Shown one piece after another: positions 35,195-44,612 of a stretch of 64,000 nucleotides of DNA. This DNA is from JAAUTS01 sp034440395 (lineage in GTDB: Bacteria; Verrucomicrobiota; Verrucomicrobiia; Methylacidiphilales; JAAUTS01), in NCBI GenBank assembly GCA_034440395.1, contig JAWXBW010000009.1, positions 62,001 to 126,000 on the forward strand, given 5' to 3'. Within the stretch, counting starts at the first letter, position 1. The number at the start of each line of letters is the position of its first letter. Under the pieces are notes generated by a model. That model worked only from the letters and a program-made list of their open reading frames with translations. It had not been told where the DNA came from and ran no database searches. Both the position numbers and the translations under genes were made by a program.

Positions 35195-35228
35195 AATTTA
35201 GACTAGTTAGACTAGTCTAAATTGTCAA
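35195..35228 (-). promoter_or_regulatory. Antitoxin promoter with 29-bp operator palindrome; predicted leaderless start
   Basis: A perfect inverted repeat with 13-base arms and a 3-base centre (TAG) spans 35195-35223, just above the antitoxin ATG (35192). On the minus strand, TTGACA (35223-35228), a 17-base spacer and TAGTCT (35200-35205) form a promoter inside the palindrome. The -10 ends 7 bases before the ATG, so transcription would start at or next to the start codon. The palindrome is the likely operator for the antitoxin. Confidence 0.75.
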
Positions 35229-35303
35229 GCGAATTTTCTCACGGGAAAAGATGAAGATTTTTCGTAAAATTCCACAGACCAGAAAGTGTAGCCAGAGCAC
35301 CGC

Positions 35304-37127
35304 CTAGAGCAAACCTTTGCGCTGTAACGAGGCTTCAACAGCTTGATTCATCAGGTGCTCTGCTAGTGGTTTACTTGCTTGATCTAAATCTTGCATGGCT
35401 TGTTTAAGCTCGCCGAGGTTTTTATGCTGCATCTTCTGACCTAAATGGCTCAAGGCTTGCTCAACATTTAGTCGGATAGCTTTTTCCAACTCGGCTCCCG
35501 TTTGCTGCAACGCTTTTCTAGTGAGTTCTGCTAAACGCTTAGCCTTTTGCTCTGTCTCGATCCATCGCCGCTCCTGCATATCCTCTAAGGCGTGATCGAC
35601 CGATTCTGAAACCATTTGCTCAACTTTTTCATCAGTCACGTCCACTACGGAACGCATCTCTACTTGCTTCTCTTGACCCGTAGCGGTGTCTCGCACCAGG
35701 ACATGGAGGATACCATTTACATCCAACTCAAACTGCACCCCCACACGAGCTGAACTTCTCGGCCCTGGCTGGAACTCCAGATCCAGTTCGCCCAGCATCC
35801 AATTATCTTTAGCTAACTCTCGCTCGCCTTGTAGGACGCAAATTTTCATGGATCGCTGATCATCCACGGCGTTAGTAAACATTTCTCCAGCCTTCGTCGG
35901 AATGGTGGAGTTGCGTGGGATGATAACGTTCATTAAGCCACCAAAAGTTTCAATCCCGAGAGACAATGGCGTGACATCAAGCAAGACCATATCCACGATC
36001 GCACCACTTAAGATACCTGCTTGCATGACGGCTCCTTTAGCCACCGCTTCATCAGGATCTAGGCCCACATGAGGTTCACGCTTAAACCACTCTTTAACCA
36101 ATGCTCTGACCAAAGGCATCCTCGTTTGTCCACCGACGAGAATGACCTGATTCAAGTCCTCTTGCTTAAGCCCTGCATCCTGCAAAGCGCGCAGGCAATG
36201 CCTCCTCGTGCGCTCAATCAGAGGACGCGCTAGTTCTTCTAACCCACTTCTACTCAGGACTACTCTGAAATGATAGGAGCCAATAAGAAAGGGGATTTCG
36301 CAGATCACTTCGTCATACGTTGAGAGACGAATTTTAGCCGACTCAGCTTCCTCTTTGAGCCGAATCCTGACTGAAGGGCCAGCTTCTAGTTGTTGTTCAA
36401 CTGGGAGCTGTCCCCACAAGAAATCATAGAGAGCTAGATCAATGTCATCCCCCCCTAAAAAGGTGTCTCCGCTAGTGGCTAAGACTTGGAATACGCCTTC
36501 GTTCAGCTCTAGTATGGAGAGATCAAAGGTTCCCCCACCTAAATCATAAACAGCTATCTTAGTGTGTGTCTCCTGACGATCTAACCCATAGGCCAAAGCG
36601 GCAGCGGTGGGTTCGCTCAAGATTCTTAACACCTCTAGTCCAGCCAACTCACCTGCCTCCTTCGTGGCCTGACGTTGGGCGTCATTAAAGTAAGCAGGCA
36701 CGGTAATGACGGCTCGATGCACTTCCCGCTCCAAATAATGCTCGGCTCTGCCTTTTAATTCCTGCAAAACAAAGGCGGCTACTTGTTGGGGTGAGAACGT
36801 TAACTCCCCTACCCTCATGGCTACCATCCCCTTTTCATCTGCAACCAATTGATAGTCTTGTTTTTTTTCCGCCACACTTAAATCGGAATAACGTCTTCCC
36901 ATAAAACGTTTCACTGAGCTAAGAACTCGCTCAGGTGTTTGCGCACGGACTCGGCGAGCTTCGGCACCTACCAATGTCTTTGAGCCGCCCTTAGGCCAAG
37001 CCACGACGGAGGGTAGCAGCCGTTGTCCATTAGCATCTGGGATTAAAACGGAAAATCCTGCATCCATCACGCCGACAAGAGAGTTCGTCGTGCCTAAATC
37101 TATTCCGATGATGGGTTCCGTAGTCAT
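35304..37127 (-). CDS. hscA: Hsp70-type chaperone HscA for Fe-S assembly
   Basis: 607 residues of the Hsp70 family: GIDLGTTNSLVGVM (phosphate loop 1), YFNDAQRQATKEAGELAGL in part, LSEPTAAALAYGLD, AVYDLGGGTFDLSILELNEG, ILVGGQTRMPLVR, then a substrate domain with LDVTPLSLGIETFGG and a helical lid. In this operon it follows hscB and iscA, so HscA that helps release clusters from the IscU-like scaffold is the best fit rather than general DnaK. The DnaK-type C-terminal EEVD-like tail is absent. Confidence 0.9.
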   Translation of the reverse strand: MTTEPIIGIDLGTTNSLVGVMDAGFSVLIPDANGQRLLPSVVAWPKGGSKTLVGAEARRVRAQTPERVLSSVKRFMGRRYSDLSVAEKKQDYQLVADEKGMVAMRVGELTFSPQQVAAFVLQELKGRAEHYLEREVHRAVITVPAYFNDAQRQATKEAGELAGLEVLRILSEPTAAALAYGLDRQETHTKIAVYDLGGGTFDLSILELNEGVFQVLATSGDTFLGGDDIDLALYDFLWGQLPVEQQLEAGPSVRIRLKEEAESAKIRLSTYDEVICEIPFLIGSYHFRVVLSRSGLEELARPLIERTRRHCLRALQDAGLKQEDLNQVILVGGQTRMPLVRALVKEWFKREPHVGLDPDEAVAKGAVMQAGILSGAIVDMVLLDVTPLSLGIETFGGLMNVIIPRNSTIPTKAGEMFTNAVDDQRSMKICVLQGERELAKDNWMLGELDLEFQPGPRSSARVGVQFELDVNGILHVLVRDTATGQEKQVEMRSVVDVTDEKVEQMVSESVDHALEDMQERRWIETEQKAKRLAELTRKALQQTGAELEKAIRLNVEQALSHLGQKMQHKNLGELKQAMQDLDQASKPLAEHLMNQAVEASLQRKGLL

Positions 37128-37151
37128 GTCGTCGTTTTTAGCTAAACAAGA

Positions 37152-37700
37152 TCAATCAACGAGGAGAAACATTTTTTCCTGAACCTGTTCAATCCAGCGA
37201 TCTAAATATGAAAGTTCGATAATAATTGTCTTAAGCAAATCGACGTCCTTTGGGCTAGCAGTTTGGAGCGTGCCTTGGAGTTGCGTACGGGTGCTTAAAA
37301 ATTCTGTGAGTAAGTTTTGTAAGGCATCACTTTTTTCTAAAGCTTCGGCCTGTAGCGAGGCCTTTTCTAAAAAGCTCTCTGCCTCAGCACGTTGCTTTAA
37401 CAAACGGTCCGCGGCAGCAATCAGCCCCCCCGTTTTCATAAAAAAATCTGCTAGGTGCGATGGGACGGCTCCGACTGTGGGGAGTTCAGCTTCCCCCAGA
37501 ATTTCTAAAAAAAGTCGAACGCGTAGTCGATCCGTGCAGAGCAGTTGATAAGCGGTTTGGAGTTGGGTAAAGGAATTGGGATCATCAGAAGTGGCAGCGT
37601 CAGGGTGAAGCTGGGAACTAAGTTGAAGGTATCGTTCCCTGAGGGTCTCTTGATCTAGCCAAGGCGTGGGATCTAGCCCAAAAATCTGGAAGGCGTTCAT
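37152..37700 (-). CDS. hscB: J-domain co-chaperone HscB
   Basis: 182 residues. The J domain has the HPD motif at 32-34 (SSQLHPDAA) and a helix pair around it (LRERYLQLSSQ, FTQLQTAYQLL). The C-terminal 100 residues form the helical bundle that binds the scaffold protein. It stimulates HscA ATPase and brings the cluster-loaded IscU-like protein. It lies 2 bases after iscA and 24 bases before hscA. Confidence 0.88.
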   Translation of the reverse strand: MNAFQIFGLDPTPWLDQETLRERYLQLSSQLHPDAATSDDPNSFTQLQTAYQLLCTDRLRVRLFLEILGEAELPTVGAVPSHLADFFMKTGGLIAAADRLLKQRAEAESFLEKASLQAEALEKSDALQNLLTEFLSTRTQLQGTLQTASPKDVDLLKTIIIELSYLDRWIEQVQEKMFLLVD

Positions 37701-37702
37701 CC

Positions 37703-38077
37703 TTAAGCGCTGAAACTTTCACCGCAGGAGCAGTGGGCTTGCGCATTGGGATTGGTGACTTTAAAGCCGCCTTTTTGCAGATCGTCACTGTAATCAACTT
37801 CAGAACCACTGACGAATAAAGCACTTTTAGGATCGACCACGACATTGACCTCAGCGGAACGCACGAGGATATCGCGATGGGCTGGGCCGTCCACGAGATC
37901 CATTTTGTATTGTAAGCCCGAGCAACCGCCGCCCATCACGGCTACGCGTAGAGCACCTTGGGCGCGACCTTGTTTGGTTAGGAGGGTGGAAACCTTAAAA
38001 GCGGCCTTGGCAGAGAGCTTAACGAGTTTTTCGTTACCTACTTTATAATTAACCACAGGTTCAGAAACTAAAGACAT
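37703..38077 (-). CDS. iscA: IscA/HesB-type Fe-S carrier
   Basis: From ATG 38077 the protein has 124 residues. The family cysteines are C in GGGCSGLQY and CSC in HCSCGESFSA at the C-terminus, and LFVSGSEVDYSDDLQKGGF is typical A-type carrier sequence. It accepts and hands on 2Fe-2S or 4Fe-4S clusters. The frame is open to ATG 38122, but the extra 15 residues do not match the family. It leads the iscA-hscB-hscA operon. Confidence 0.93.
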   Translation of the reverse strand: MSLVSEPVVNYKVGNEKLVKLSAKAAFKVSTLLTKQGRAQGALRVAVMGGGCSGLQYKMDLVDGPAHRDILVRSAEVNVVVDPKSALFVSGSEVDYSDDLQKGGFKVTNPNAQAHCSCGESFSA

Positions 38078-38130
38078 GAATAGAACATAGCGCAAAGAAC
38101 AGGATCGCTCAAGCTTTAGCATTCAAAGAA

Positions 38131-39555
38131 TTACTTTACCAAAACGTGGGAAATAAATTGAGAAAGCGGAATTTGCCAGATACCGAAGATGATTAAGGAT
38201 GCGGATAGGGTGATGATGAGCAACTTACTCCCTAGACCTAGGACAATTGGAGCCGCTTGGCGTGTGGGTTCTTGCCAATACATTTCACGCGCGATTTTTA
38301 GATAGTAATATAATCCAATCGTCGCTCCAATCACGCCCACTGCTAAAAGAGTATAGTTTCCTTTTTCCCAGACGGCTGCAAAGACCCCTAATTTGCCGAC
38401 GAAGCCAGCTAACGGCGGGATGCCTGCCATGGAGACAAAGGCTAGCGTTAAAGCAAAAGCACATAAAGGTGAACGCTGAGATAGGCCTGCATAGAGGGGA
38501 ATATCTTCTCCACCAAGGGAGGCTGAGAGTTTATTTATCAGGTAAAAAGCCAGTAGGCTTGCAATGCTGTAAACGCAGAGGTAAAGCAGGACGGCTTGGA
38601 TGCCTCGCTCGCTAAGACAACTGACACCCATCAATAAAAAGCCGGCGTGGCTGATGCTAGAATAGCCCAGAAGACGTTTCAAATTGCGTTGAGGCAAGGC
38701 GGCAAGGTTTCCTAAAAGAATGCTTAACATGGCCATGAGAGCTAGGGCGGAGCCTATAACAAGAGTCATGGAGTCATTTTTAAATCCGTCAAAAGCAAAG
38801 ACGCGGATTAAGATGACGAAGCCTGCTATCTTCGAGCCTACGGCTAGAAAGGCCGTAATCGGTGTGGGCGCACCTTGATACACGTCGGGTGTCCAGACAT
38901 GGAAGGGAACAGCTGCCATTTTAAAACCTAGGCCTACGAGAATAAGTAAGGCGGCGAAGAGGAAGCCGGGGTGAACCGGATCCTCGGCTAGTTTGAGGGC
39001 TAGGGCAGATAAGGAGGTGCTGCCGACTGATCCGTAAATAAAGGCAATCCCATAAACGAGGAAACCTGTGGAGAGGGCTCCAATAATGAGGTATTTAGCA
39101 CCTGCTTCGAGCGAGCTGGCACGGTTGCGTTGGTAGGCTACTAGGATATAAAAAGAAATAGTGACCAATTCCAAAGCGATAAAGATGGTCATGAAATTAA
39201 TGGCTGATGCCAATAACATCATCCCGACTGTGGTGAATAGAGGGATGATGAGAAACTCTGAGCGCCCGAGGGGAAGTTCTTCGATGGTTTCGGAACTCAT
39301 CCACAAGACAAAAAAGATCGTGATTAAGAAAAGGCGTTTAAAGAGGACGGCGAGGGCATCGACTTGATATAAGTCTTTCCAGATAGCAAGCTCGGGGACG
39401 ACGGTGCACCATGTACCAATAAGGACTAAGGCGACTCCAGTCATGGCAGCGTAGGCAATCTTACGAGGGGAAACTGTGGGTACAAAAGCCTCGTAAACCA
39501 ATAAGGCTAGAGCCACAATGAGCAACTGAATTTCTGGCATTAACAAAAGACTCAT
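38131..39555 (-). CDS. nuoN: NADH-quinone oxidoreductase subunit N
   Basis: 474 residues, about 14 membrane helices. It is one of three antiporter-like subunits of complex I. Charged residues within helices needed for proton transfer are visible (FIALELVTISFYILVAY, FKMAAVPFHVWTPDVYQGAPTPITAFL). It ends the minus-strand nuoI-N cluster and overlaps nuoM by 4 bases. Confidence 0.96.
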   Translation of the reverse strand: MSLLLMPEIQLLIVALALLVYEAFVPTVSPRKIAYAAMTGVALVLIGTWCTVVPELAIWKDLYQVDALAVLFKRLFLITIFFVLWMSSETIEELPLGRSEFLIIPLFTTVGMMLLASAINFMTIFIALELVTISFYILVAYQRNRASSLEAGAKYLIIGALSTGFLVYGIAFIYGSVGSTSLSALALKLAEDPVHPGFLFAALLILVGLGFKMAAVPFHVWTPDVYQGAPTPITAFLAVGSKIAGFVILIRVFAFDGFKNDSMTLVIGSALALMAMLSILLGNLAALPQRNLKRLLGYSSISHAGFLLMGVSCLSERGIQAVLLYLCVYSIASLLAFYLINKLSASLGGEDIPLYAGLSQRSPLCAFALTLAFVSMAGIPPLAGFVGKLGVFAAVWEKGNYTLLAVGVIGATIGLYYYLKIAREMYWQEPTRQAAPIVLGLGSKLLIITLSASLIIFGIWQIPLSQFISHVLVK

Positions 39556-41024
39556 AAATTCGTAATTAAGTTTATGCTAGGCTCGATCCATTTAATCAAC
39601 CAAGCGGGATAGATTCCGATAGCTACTAGCATTCCAACTAAAAGGACATAGGGCCAAGTCTCTGCCAATCCCTTAAAATCTTTAACTTCTGTAGGATAGG
39701 TTTTCAACTCTCCAAAGAAAATACTACGCACGGCTCTTAGGTAATAAACCGCAGAAATGACAATGCCCCAGATGGCAAAAAAGGTGGTCCAAGGATGTAC
39801 TTTCCATGCACCGAAGAAGATCAACACTTCACCCGCAAAATTTCCCAGTCCTGGCGTTCCCATGGATGCTAGTGCTCCTGTAATAAAGAGGAATGCAAGC
39901 ATGGGTGCCTTAATGGCGAGGCCGCCCATGTCTTTAAGTAAGGTGGTGCCTGTTTTTTCACGAATAACGGAGGCCAGACCGAAAAGTAGTGCCGCACTAA
40001 GGCCGTGCGAAACCATCAAGATCACAGCACCTGTCAATCCAATAGGAGTTCCACTGGCCAGACCTAAGAAAATGTAACCCATGTGCATTACGCTAGAAAA
40101 GCCGAGCATGAGATTTAGTTCTTTTTGCGCTACGGTAACCAGTCCGATGTAGAGAATGTTAACGAGTAGGAGTATTAGGAGAATGTTACCAAATGTTTGA
40201 GCACCTTCTGGAAGATATGGCACGACGAGACGAAGTAAGCCGTAAAGTCCAAATTTTTTCAATACGCCCGCATGAAGCATGGCGGCAGGAGCGGGGGCGG
40301 CGGCGTATCCTGCTGGTGCCCAGTGGTGAAAGGGAAAGAGAGAAATCAAGATACCAAAACCCATAATGAGTAATGGGTAAATGATATTTTGCATGACAAC
40401 AGGGATCCGGCCAGAACTTAGTATTTCGTGTATGACTCGGAGATCCATGCTGCGAGCACCTTCAGGCAGCGCAAAGTAGAATCCTAGGATACCAACCAGT
40501 AAAATTAAACTACCAGCAGCTAAATATATCGTCATCTGCGTTGCGGCAAATTTCCTATCCTGTCCGCCCCAAATTCCAATGAGAAGAAAGGTTGGGATTA
40601 AAGCTACTTCGTGAAAGACGTAGAGGAAAAACAGGTCGAGTGAGAGAAAGGCTCCCATAGCACCACAACTAATTAGAAGGACGCAGATGTAGAACTCTGC
40701 CTCGCGCCGCACGTTGAGCGGTGAAACCGCTACCGCAGCTACGGAAACCACGGCGGTTAACAAAATCATGGCTAGGCTCAATCCGTCAACACCGAGCGTT
40801 AAGTTGATTTCAAAAAAATTAGGGAGCGAGATGCAGGGAAAGGAGGTAACGAAATGATAGCCTTGCGTATGGGGAATAAAACACGCAACAACAAGAACCA
40901 AGGCCAAGTTCAAAACTACAGTGGCAAGAGCGGTCTTGCGCACAGGAGCGCCTAGAGCAATGGCTAAGCAAGCCAGCACGGGGAAAACCACCATGGCAAG
41001 GGGTAGATAGTTTAAAAAATTCAT
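39552..41024 (-). CDS. nuoM: NADH-quinone oxidoreductase subunit M
   Basis: 490 residues from ATG 41024, which overlaps nuoL by 4 bases. About 14 helices with the antiporter-type features FLYVFHEVALIPTFLLIGIWGG, LFPFHHWAPAGYAAAPAPAAMLHAGVLKKFGLYG in parts, and the final GNFAGEVLIFFGAW region. Proton-pumping arm of complex I. A longer frame to 41048 would overlap nuoL by 28 bases and is not needed. Confidence 0.96.
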   Translation of the reverse strand: MNFLNYLPLAMVVFPVLACLAIALGAPVRKTALATVVLNLALVLVVACFIPHTQGYHFVTSFPCISLPNFFEINLTLGVDGLSLAMILLTAVVSVAAVAVSPLNVRREAEFYICVLLISCGAMGAFLSLDLFFLYVFHEVALIPTFLLIGIWGGQDRKFAATQMTIYLAAGSLILLVGILGFYFALPEGARSMDLRVIHEILSSGRIPVVMQNIIYPLLIMGFGILISLFPFHHWAPAGYAAAPAPAAMLHAGVLKKFGLYGLLRLVVPYLPEGAQTFGNILLILLLVNILYIGLVTVAQKELNLMLGFSSVMHMGYIFLGLASGTPIGLTGAVILMVSHGLSAALLFGLASVIREKTGTTLLKDMGGLAIKAPMLAFLFITGALASMGTPGLGNFAGEVLIFFGAWKVHPWTTFFAIWGIVISAVYYLRAVRSIFFGELKTYPTEVKDFKGLAETWPYVLLVGMLVAIGIYPAWLIKWIEPSINLITNL

Positions 41025-42832
41025 AGAGCCACCCTCACTAAAAACCAATAACAGAGTAAGGCTACCCCGAGAATAAACATGACGACGTAAGCTTGCAGGC
41101 TACCACCTTGTAGAAGTCTTAATATCTCCCCTGCTCCCGCGGCAGAGATGCTGGTTAAGCGAACGAAAACTCCACCTACGACCCAATAGTCAAACCAACT
41201 CAGAGCCTTAGCCAAGACTTGCTGGGGCTTAACGAGGCAGGCCTCGTAGATTTCATCGCTATAAAATTTGTCCCTTAGCAATGGCAGTGAAAAAGGTTCC
41301 GCTTTAGCTTTAAGATAAATAAAGAGTGCGCCTGCTGTTCCGGCTAGGAAGCAGGTAATGGATAAGCCCATCACAAAATAAAAGCCACCAGCTTCGTGCG
41401 CTACTTTATGTTCGCCGATGTAGTGGTCGATTCCGATTACGCCGCCAAATAAAGAGAGTATGGCTAGCACAATGAGAGGAACCGTCATGACCAATGGTGA
41501 TTCATGGGCGTGATGAACTTCGTGAGTTCGTTCCTTTCCGAAAAATGCGACTACCACAAGGCGGGTCATATAAAAAGCGGTGAGTAAGGCTGTGAAAATA
41601 CCAATAGAAAAGACAACAATGTTTTGGTGATAGGCGGCAAAGAGGATGGATTCTTTACTGAAGAAGCCTGATAGGAATGGGAACCCTGTCAGAGCAGCTG
41701 TGCCGATTAAGAACGTCCAAAATGTAACCGGCATGTACTTCTTTAAATTACCCATTTTCCAGATGTCTTGTTCATGATGGAGGCCATGGATAACGGAACC
41801 AGCCGCCAGAAAAAGGAGGGCTTTAAAAAATGCATGAGTCGTTAGATGGAACATGGCTTCAGTGGTGGCACCTATCCCCACTGCCATGACCATGTAGCCA
41901 AGTTGGGATAAAGTTGAATAGGCTAGAATGCGTTTAATGTCGTTTTGTTGAAGAGCGATCAGTGCGGCAAAGATGGAGGTAATAGCACCGATCCACATGA
42001 TGACATCCAGTGCGCTGACGCTTAGTTCTAAGATAAAGAACACACGACACAGCATGTAAACCCCAGCTGCCACCATAGTCGCAGCATGGATTAAAGCGGA
42101 AACGGGCGTGGGGCCTTCCATTGCGTCAGGCAGCCAAACGTGCAAGGGAACTTGAGCGGATTTACCCATGCAACCCATAAATAAACCGAAAGCTACGAGA
42201 GCCACTATTCCTGAACTAAACCCAGCTGGCACACCTGATGTAGCCACGATTTCTTTCAATTCAGTAAAATGAATAGAACCGAAGATGGCCCAAGTGCCAA
42301 GGATGCCAAGCAAGAACCCGAAATCTCCGATGCGGTTTACGATAAAAGCCTTCTTTGCGGCTTCCGCTGCGCTTGGCTTTTGAAACCAGAATCCGATCAG
42401 TAGATAAGAGCTTAATCCGACCAGCTCCCAGAAGATAAACATCATAACAAGGTTATCCGCTAAGACAATTCCTAGCATGGAGAACATGAATAAGGAAAGT
42501 TTCGCATAGAAGCGTGAAAGGCTAGGGTCTTGTTCCATGTAGCCATAGGAGAAGATATGGATGAGAAGCCCCACTCCAGTAACCACGAGGAGCATGAGCA
42601 CGGCTAGATGATCCCCCATTGCACCGATAGTGATTTTTAAACCCGGAACAGCTGCCCAAACGAAGGAACTTAGACCCTCATTTGAGCTGCTAAAAAAAAG
42701 TGCGAGCGCTCCCCCCAATGAAATAGTACAAGCCAGAATCGAAGTAAAAACTGAGATTTTTTTATAAGGATGCAGAACTAAGGTAATCAGCACGGCTGCG
42801 ATTAAAGGAGGAAGTAAGACGATCCAATTCAT
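41021..42832 (-). CDS. nuoL: NADH-quinone oxidoreductase subunit L
   Basis: 603 residues, the distal antiporter-like subunit with about 16 helices. FWELVGLSSYLLIGFWFQKPSAAEAAKKAFIVNRIGDFGF across two pieces, LHVWLPDAMEGPTPVSALIHAATMVAAGVYM and the C-terminal lateral-helix region are typical. It is shorter at the end than some relatives (about 610-620). It ends 4 bases inside nuoM. Confidence 0.96.
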   Translation of the reverse strand: MNWIVLLPPLIAAVLITLVLHPYKKISVFTSILACTISLGGALALFFSSSNEGLSSFVWAAVPGLKITIGAMGDHLAVLMLLVVTGVGLLIHIFSYGYMEQDPSLSRFYAKLSLFMFSMLGIVLADNLVMMFIFWELVGLSSYLLIGFWFQKPSAAEAAKKAFIVNRIGDFGFLLGILGTWAIFGSIHFTELKEIVATSGVPAGFSSGIVALVAFGLFMGCMGKSAQVPLHVWLPDAMEGPTPVSALIHAATMVAAGVYMLCRVFFILELSVSALDVIMWIGAITSIFAALIALQQNDIKRILAYSTLSQLGYMVMAVGIGATTEAMFHLTTHAFFKALLFLAAGSVIHGLHHEQDIWKMGNLKKYMPVTFWTFLIGTAALTGFPFLSGFFSKESILFAAYHQNIVVFSIGIFTALLTAFYMTRLVVVAFFGKERTHEVHHAHESPLVMTVPLIVLAILSLFGGVIGIDHYIGEHKVAHEAGGFYFVMGLSITCFLAGTAGALFIYLKAKAEPFSLPLLRDKFYSDEIYEACLVKPQQVLAKALSWFDYWVVGGVFVRLTSISAAGAGEILRLLQGGSLQAYVVMFILGVALLCYWFLVRVAL

Positions 42833-42836
42833 TACG

Positions 42837-43163
42837 CTAGAATTTCAAAGAGTTAAGATCATTGACGTTAGTAGTCTGGCGCAGACGGTAAAGGGATACA
42901 ATCAAGGCTAGCCCAACTGCTACCTCTGCCGCCGCAACTGTAATGATAAAGAAAACCATGATCTGTCCGTCATAATCGCGGGCTGCAGGGCTGAAACGAT
43001 TAAAAGCTACAAGAGCTAGGTTAGCCGCATTCAACATCAGCTCCAAGCACATATAGATGACCAATATGCTGCGTCGAATCATGACCCCAGCCATACCGAT
43101 CATGAAAAGAATCCCGCTCAGGGCGAGATAGTGATTTAAAGTGATTTCGGTGAGCCAGTTCAT
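42837..43163 (-). CDS. nuoK: NADH-quinone oxidoreductase subunit K
   Basis: 108 residues, three membrane helices (YLALSGILFMIGMAGVM, YMCLELMLNAANLALV, VFFIITVAAAEVAVGLALIV). The glutamates in MCLELML and AAAEVAVGLAL are those needed for proton transfer in the family. It overlaps nuoJ by one base (TAATG) and is 4 bases before nuoL. Confidence 0.96.
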   Translation of the reverse strand: MNWLTEITLNHYLALSGILFMIGMAGVMIRRSILVIYMCLELMLNAANLALVAFNRFSPAARDYDGQIMVFFIITVAAAEVAVGLALIVSLYRLRQTTNVNDLNSLKF

Positions 43164-43660
43164 TAGACCTCTCGTTTGCTCAAAAGAACCACACCTAAGG
43201 TGGCGACTAACAATAAAACGCCCGTCACAACAAAGGGTAGGATATACTTACTGAAGAGAATCATGCCGATTTCCTTAGCGTCCTGAGTAGAAGCAGTGCC
43301 CCAGTGTAAGATGCTTTGTCCGTTCGGTAAGCCGTTGAGAACTATATTAAAGAAGAATCCGAAAATGAGAGACAATATTATAACCAATCCTATTTTTCCG
43401 TATGGGATGGGTTTCTTCTTCTCAGCTTTAATGTCTAAAAGCATAATGATGAAGAGGAATAAAACCATCACTGCACCGGCATAAACAATGATCTGCACGG
43501 CGGCTAAGAAGAAGGCCTCAAGGGTGATAAAAAGAGCTGCTAAAAAAACAAAAGTGCCAACAAGGCATAAAGCACAGGCCACGGGATTACGATTAAAAAT
43601 AACCGCTAACGCCGAGCCTACCATACCGATTGCGAATATCCAAAAAAACAGTGCTTCCAT
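43163..43660 (-). CDS. nuoJ: NADH-quinone oxidoreductase subunit J
   Basis: 165 residues from ATG 43660, which gives the usual start MEALFFWIFAIGMVGSALAV. About five helices with NPVACALCLVGTFVFLAALFITLEAFFLAAVQIIVYAGAVMVLFLF (shown in parts) and a C-terminal extension. A longer frame starts at a TTG (43708), but its 16 extra residues are not hydrophobic. Followed by nuoK with a one-base overlap. Confidence 0.94.
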   Translation of the reverse strand: MEALFFWIFAIGMVGSALAVIFNRNPVACALCLVGTFVFLAALFITLEAFFLAAVQIIVYAGAVMVLFLFIIMLLDIKAEKKKPIPYGKIGLVIILSLIFGFFFNIVLNGLPNGQSILHWGTASTQDAKEIGMILFSKYILPFVVTGVLLLVATLGVVLLSKREV

Positions 43661-43732
43661 CTGAGAGTTGTGTTGAGAAAAAATGAAGAGGGATGATTCG
43701 TCGGTCAATCTTAAATTTGAGCGATTAGCATT

Positions 43733-44308
43733 TTACTTGTTAGCCCACTTTTTGATCGGCATAGGAGTAACTCCTCCCATTTCGTAAAGCTTCTCCTTGT
43801 TATGCACCATGCTCTTACGATCATAGGAAGTAATGATAGGGAACTCTTTCTTCAAGAAAATGGCTTCTTCGGGACAAACTTCCTCGCACAAGCCGCAGTA
43901 AATGCAGCGGATCATATCTATCTCAAACTCTTTAGGTGCCTTCTCTACCTTGGCATTGGGGCTATTGAACGGGATGCTGCCTGGAGTGATTTTAATAGCG
44001 CGTGGAGGGCAAACAAACTCACAAAGTTGGCACGATACGCATTTTTCCCGATTCTCTTCATCTTTCACCAAAGTGGGTGCTCCACGATAGCCGTCGGGCA
44101 TGGTCCATTTTTCTTCAGGGTACTGCATCGTAACCATCCCCGTGGATGACATGTCCATCAAGGTGCGGTCCGCTGGCTTGATTCTGCTCAAGCCAAGAAA
44201 ACCTTTAATCGAACGACGAAAATGTTTTAGCGTTATAGCGAGGCCACCCACTATAGAGGGAAGGTAAAGAGCTTCGATAAAAGTCAGGGGTTTGCGATTA
44301 ACGATCAT
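43733..44308 (-). CDS. nuoI: NADH-quinone oxidoreductase subunit I (8Fe ferredoxin)
   Basis: 191 residues. Two 4Fe-4S motifs are CVSCQLCEFVCP (about residues 91-102) and CIYCGLCEEVCP (about 134-145). The N-terminal 60 residues carry the typical LPSIVGGLAITLKHFRR membrane-surface helix. It carries electrons from the peripheral arm toward quinone. It is the first gene of this cluster; nuoA-H are elsewhere. Confidence 0.95.
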   Translation of the reverse strand: MIVNRKPLTFIEALYLPSIVGGLAITLKHFRRSIKGFLGLSRIKPADRTLMDMSSTGMVTMQYPEEKWTMPDGYRGAPTLVKDEENREKCVSCQLCEFVCPPRAIKITPGSIPFNSPNAKVEKAPKEFEIDMIRCIYCGLCEEVCPEEAIFLKKEFPIITSYDRKSMVHNKEKLYEMGGVTPMPIKKWANK

Positions 44309-44612
44309 AGGATATCAAAAACCTACTAAAGATAAGTCAGCTTGCAATGCCTATGATGAGAAAAGTTAATTTCTTTTAAATGAGCACCTGTCTTTAAGAT
44401 TCTGTCGCAGGAAGATAAGATGTTGGTCAGCGTTCCGCACATTTGTGAGTAAGTATCCTTAACTTCTCCTTACTGACTTTGCTTATTGAATCGAAATTGA
44501 AGCAAAATCCAAGAAAATTCTTCATGTCCCTAACTCAAAAGTAAGAAGCGTAGGTAGTCAATCGCCAGAAACAACATCTTTACTTAAAACTTTGTCACTT
44601 TAACCTATTTTT
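44309..44612. promoter_or_regulatory. Divergent intergenic region before nuoI and the LTxxQ-repeat gene
   Basis: 304 bases, AT-rich, between the minus-strand nuoI and the plus-strand gene at 44613. It must hold promoters for both. I see no clear promoter pair, hairpin, tRNA or small coding frame in it. Confidence 0.4.

Noticed and set aside
38247..38615. 122-codon plus-strand frame opposite nuoN
   Set aside because: Antisense to a clear nuoN gene; composition is that of a shadow frame.
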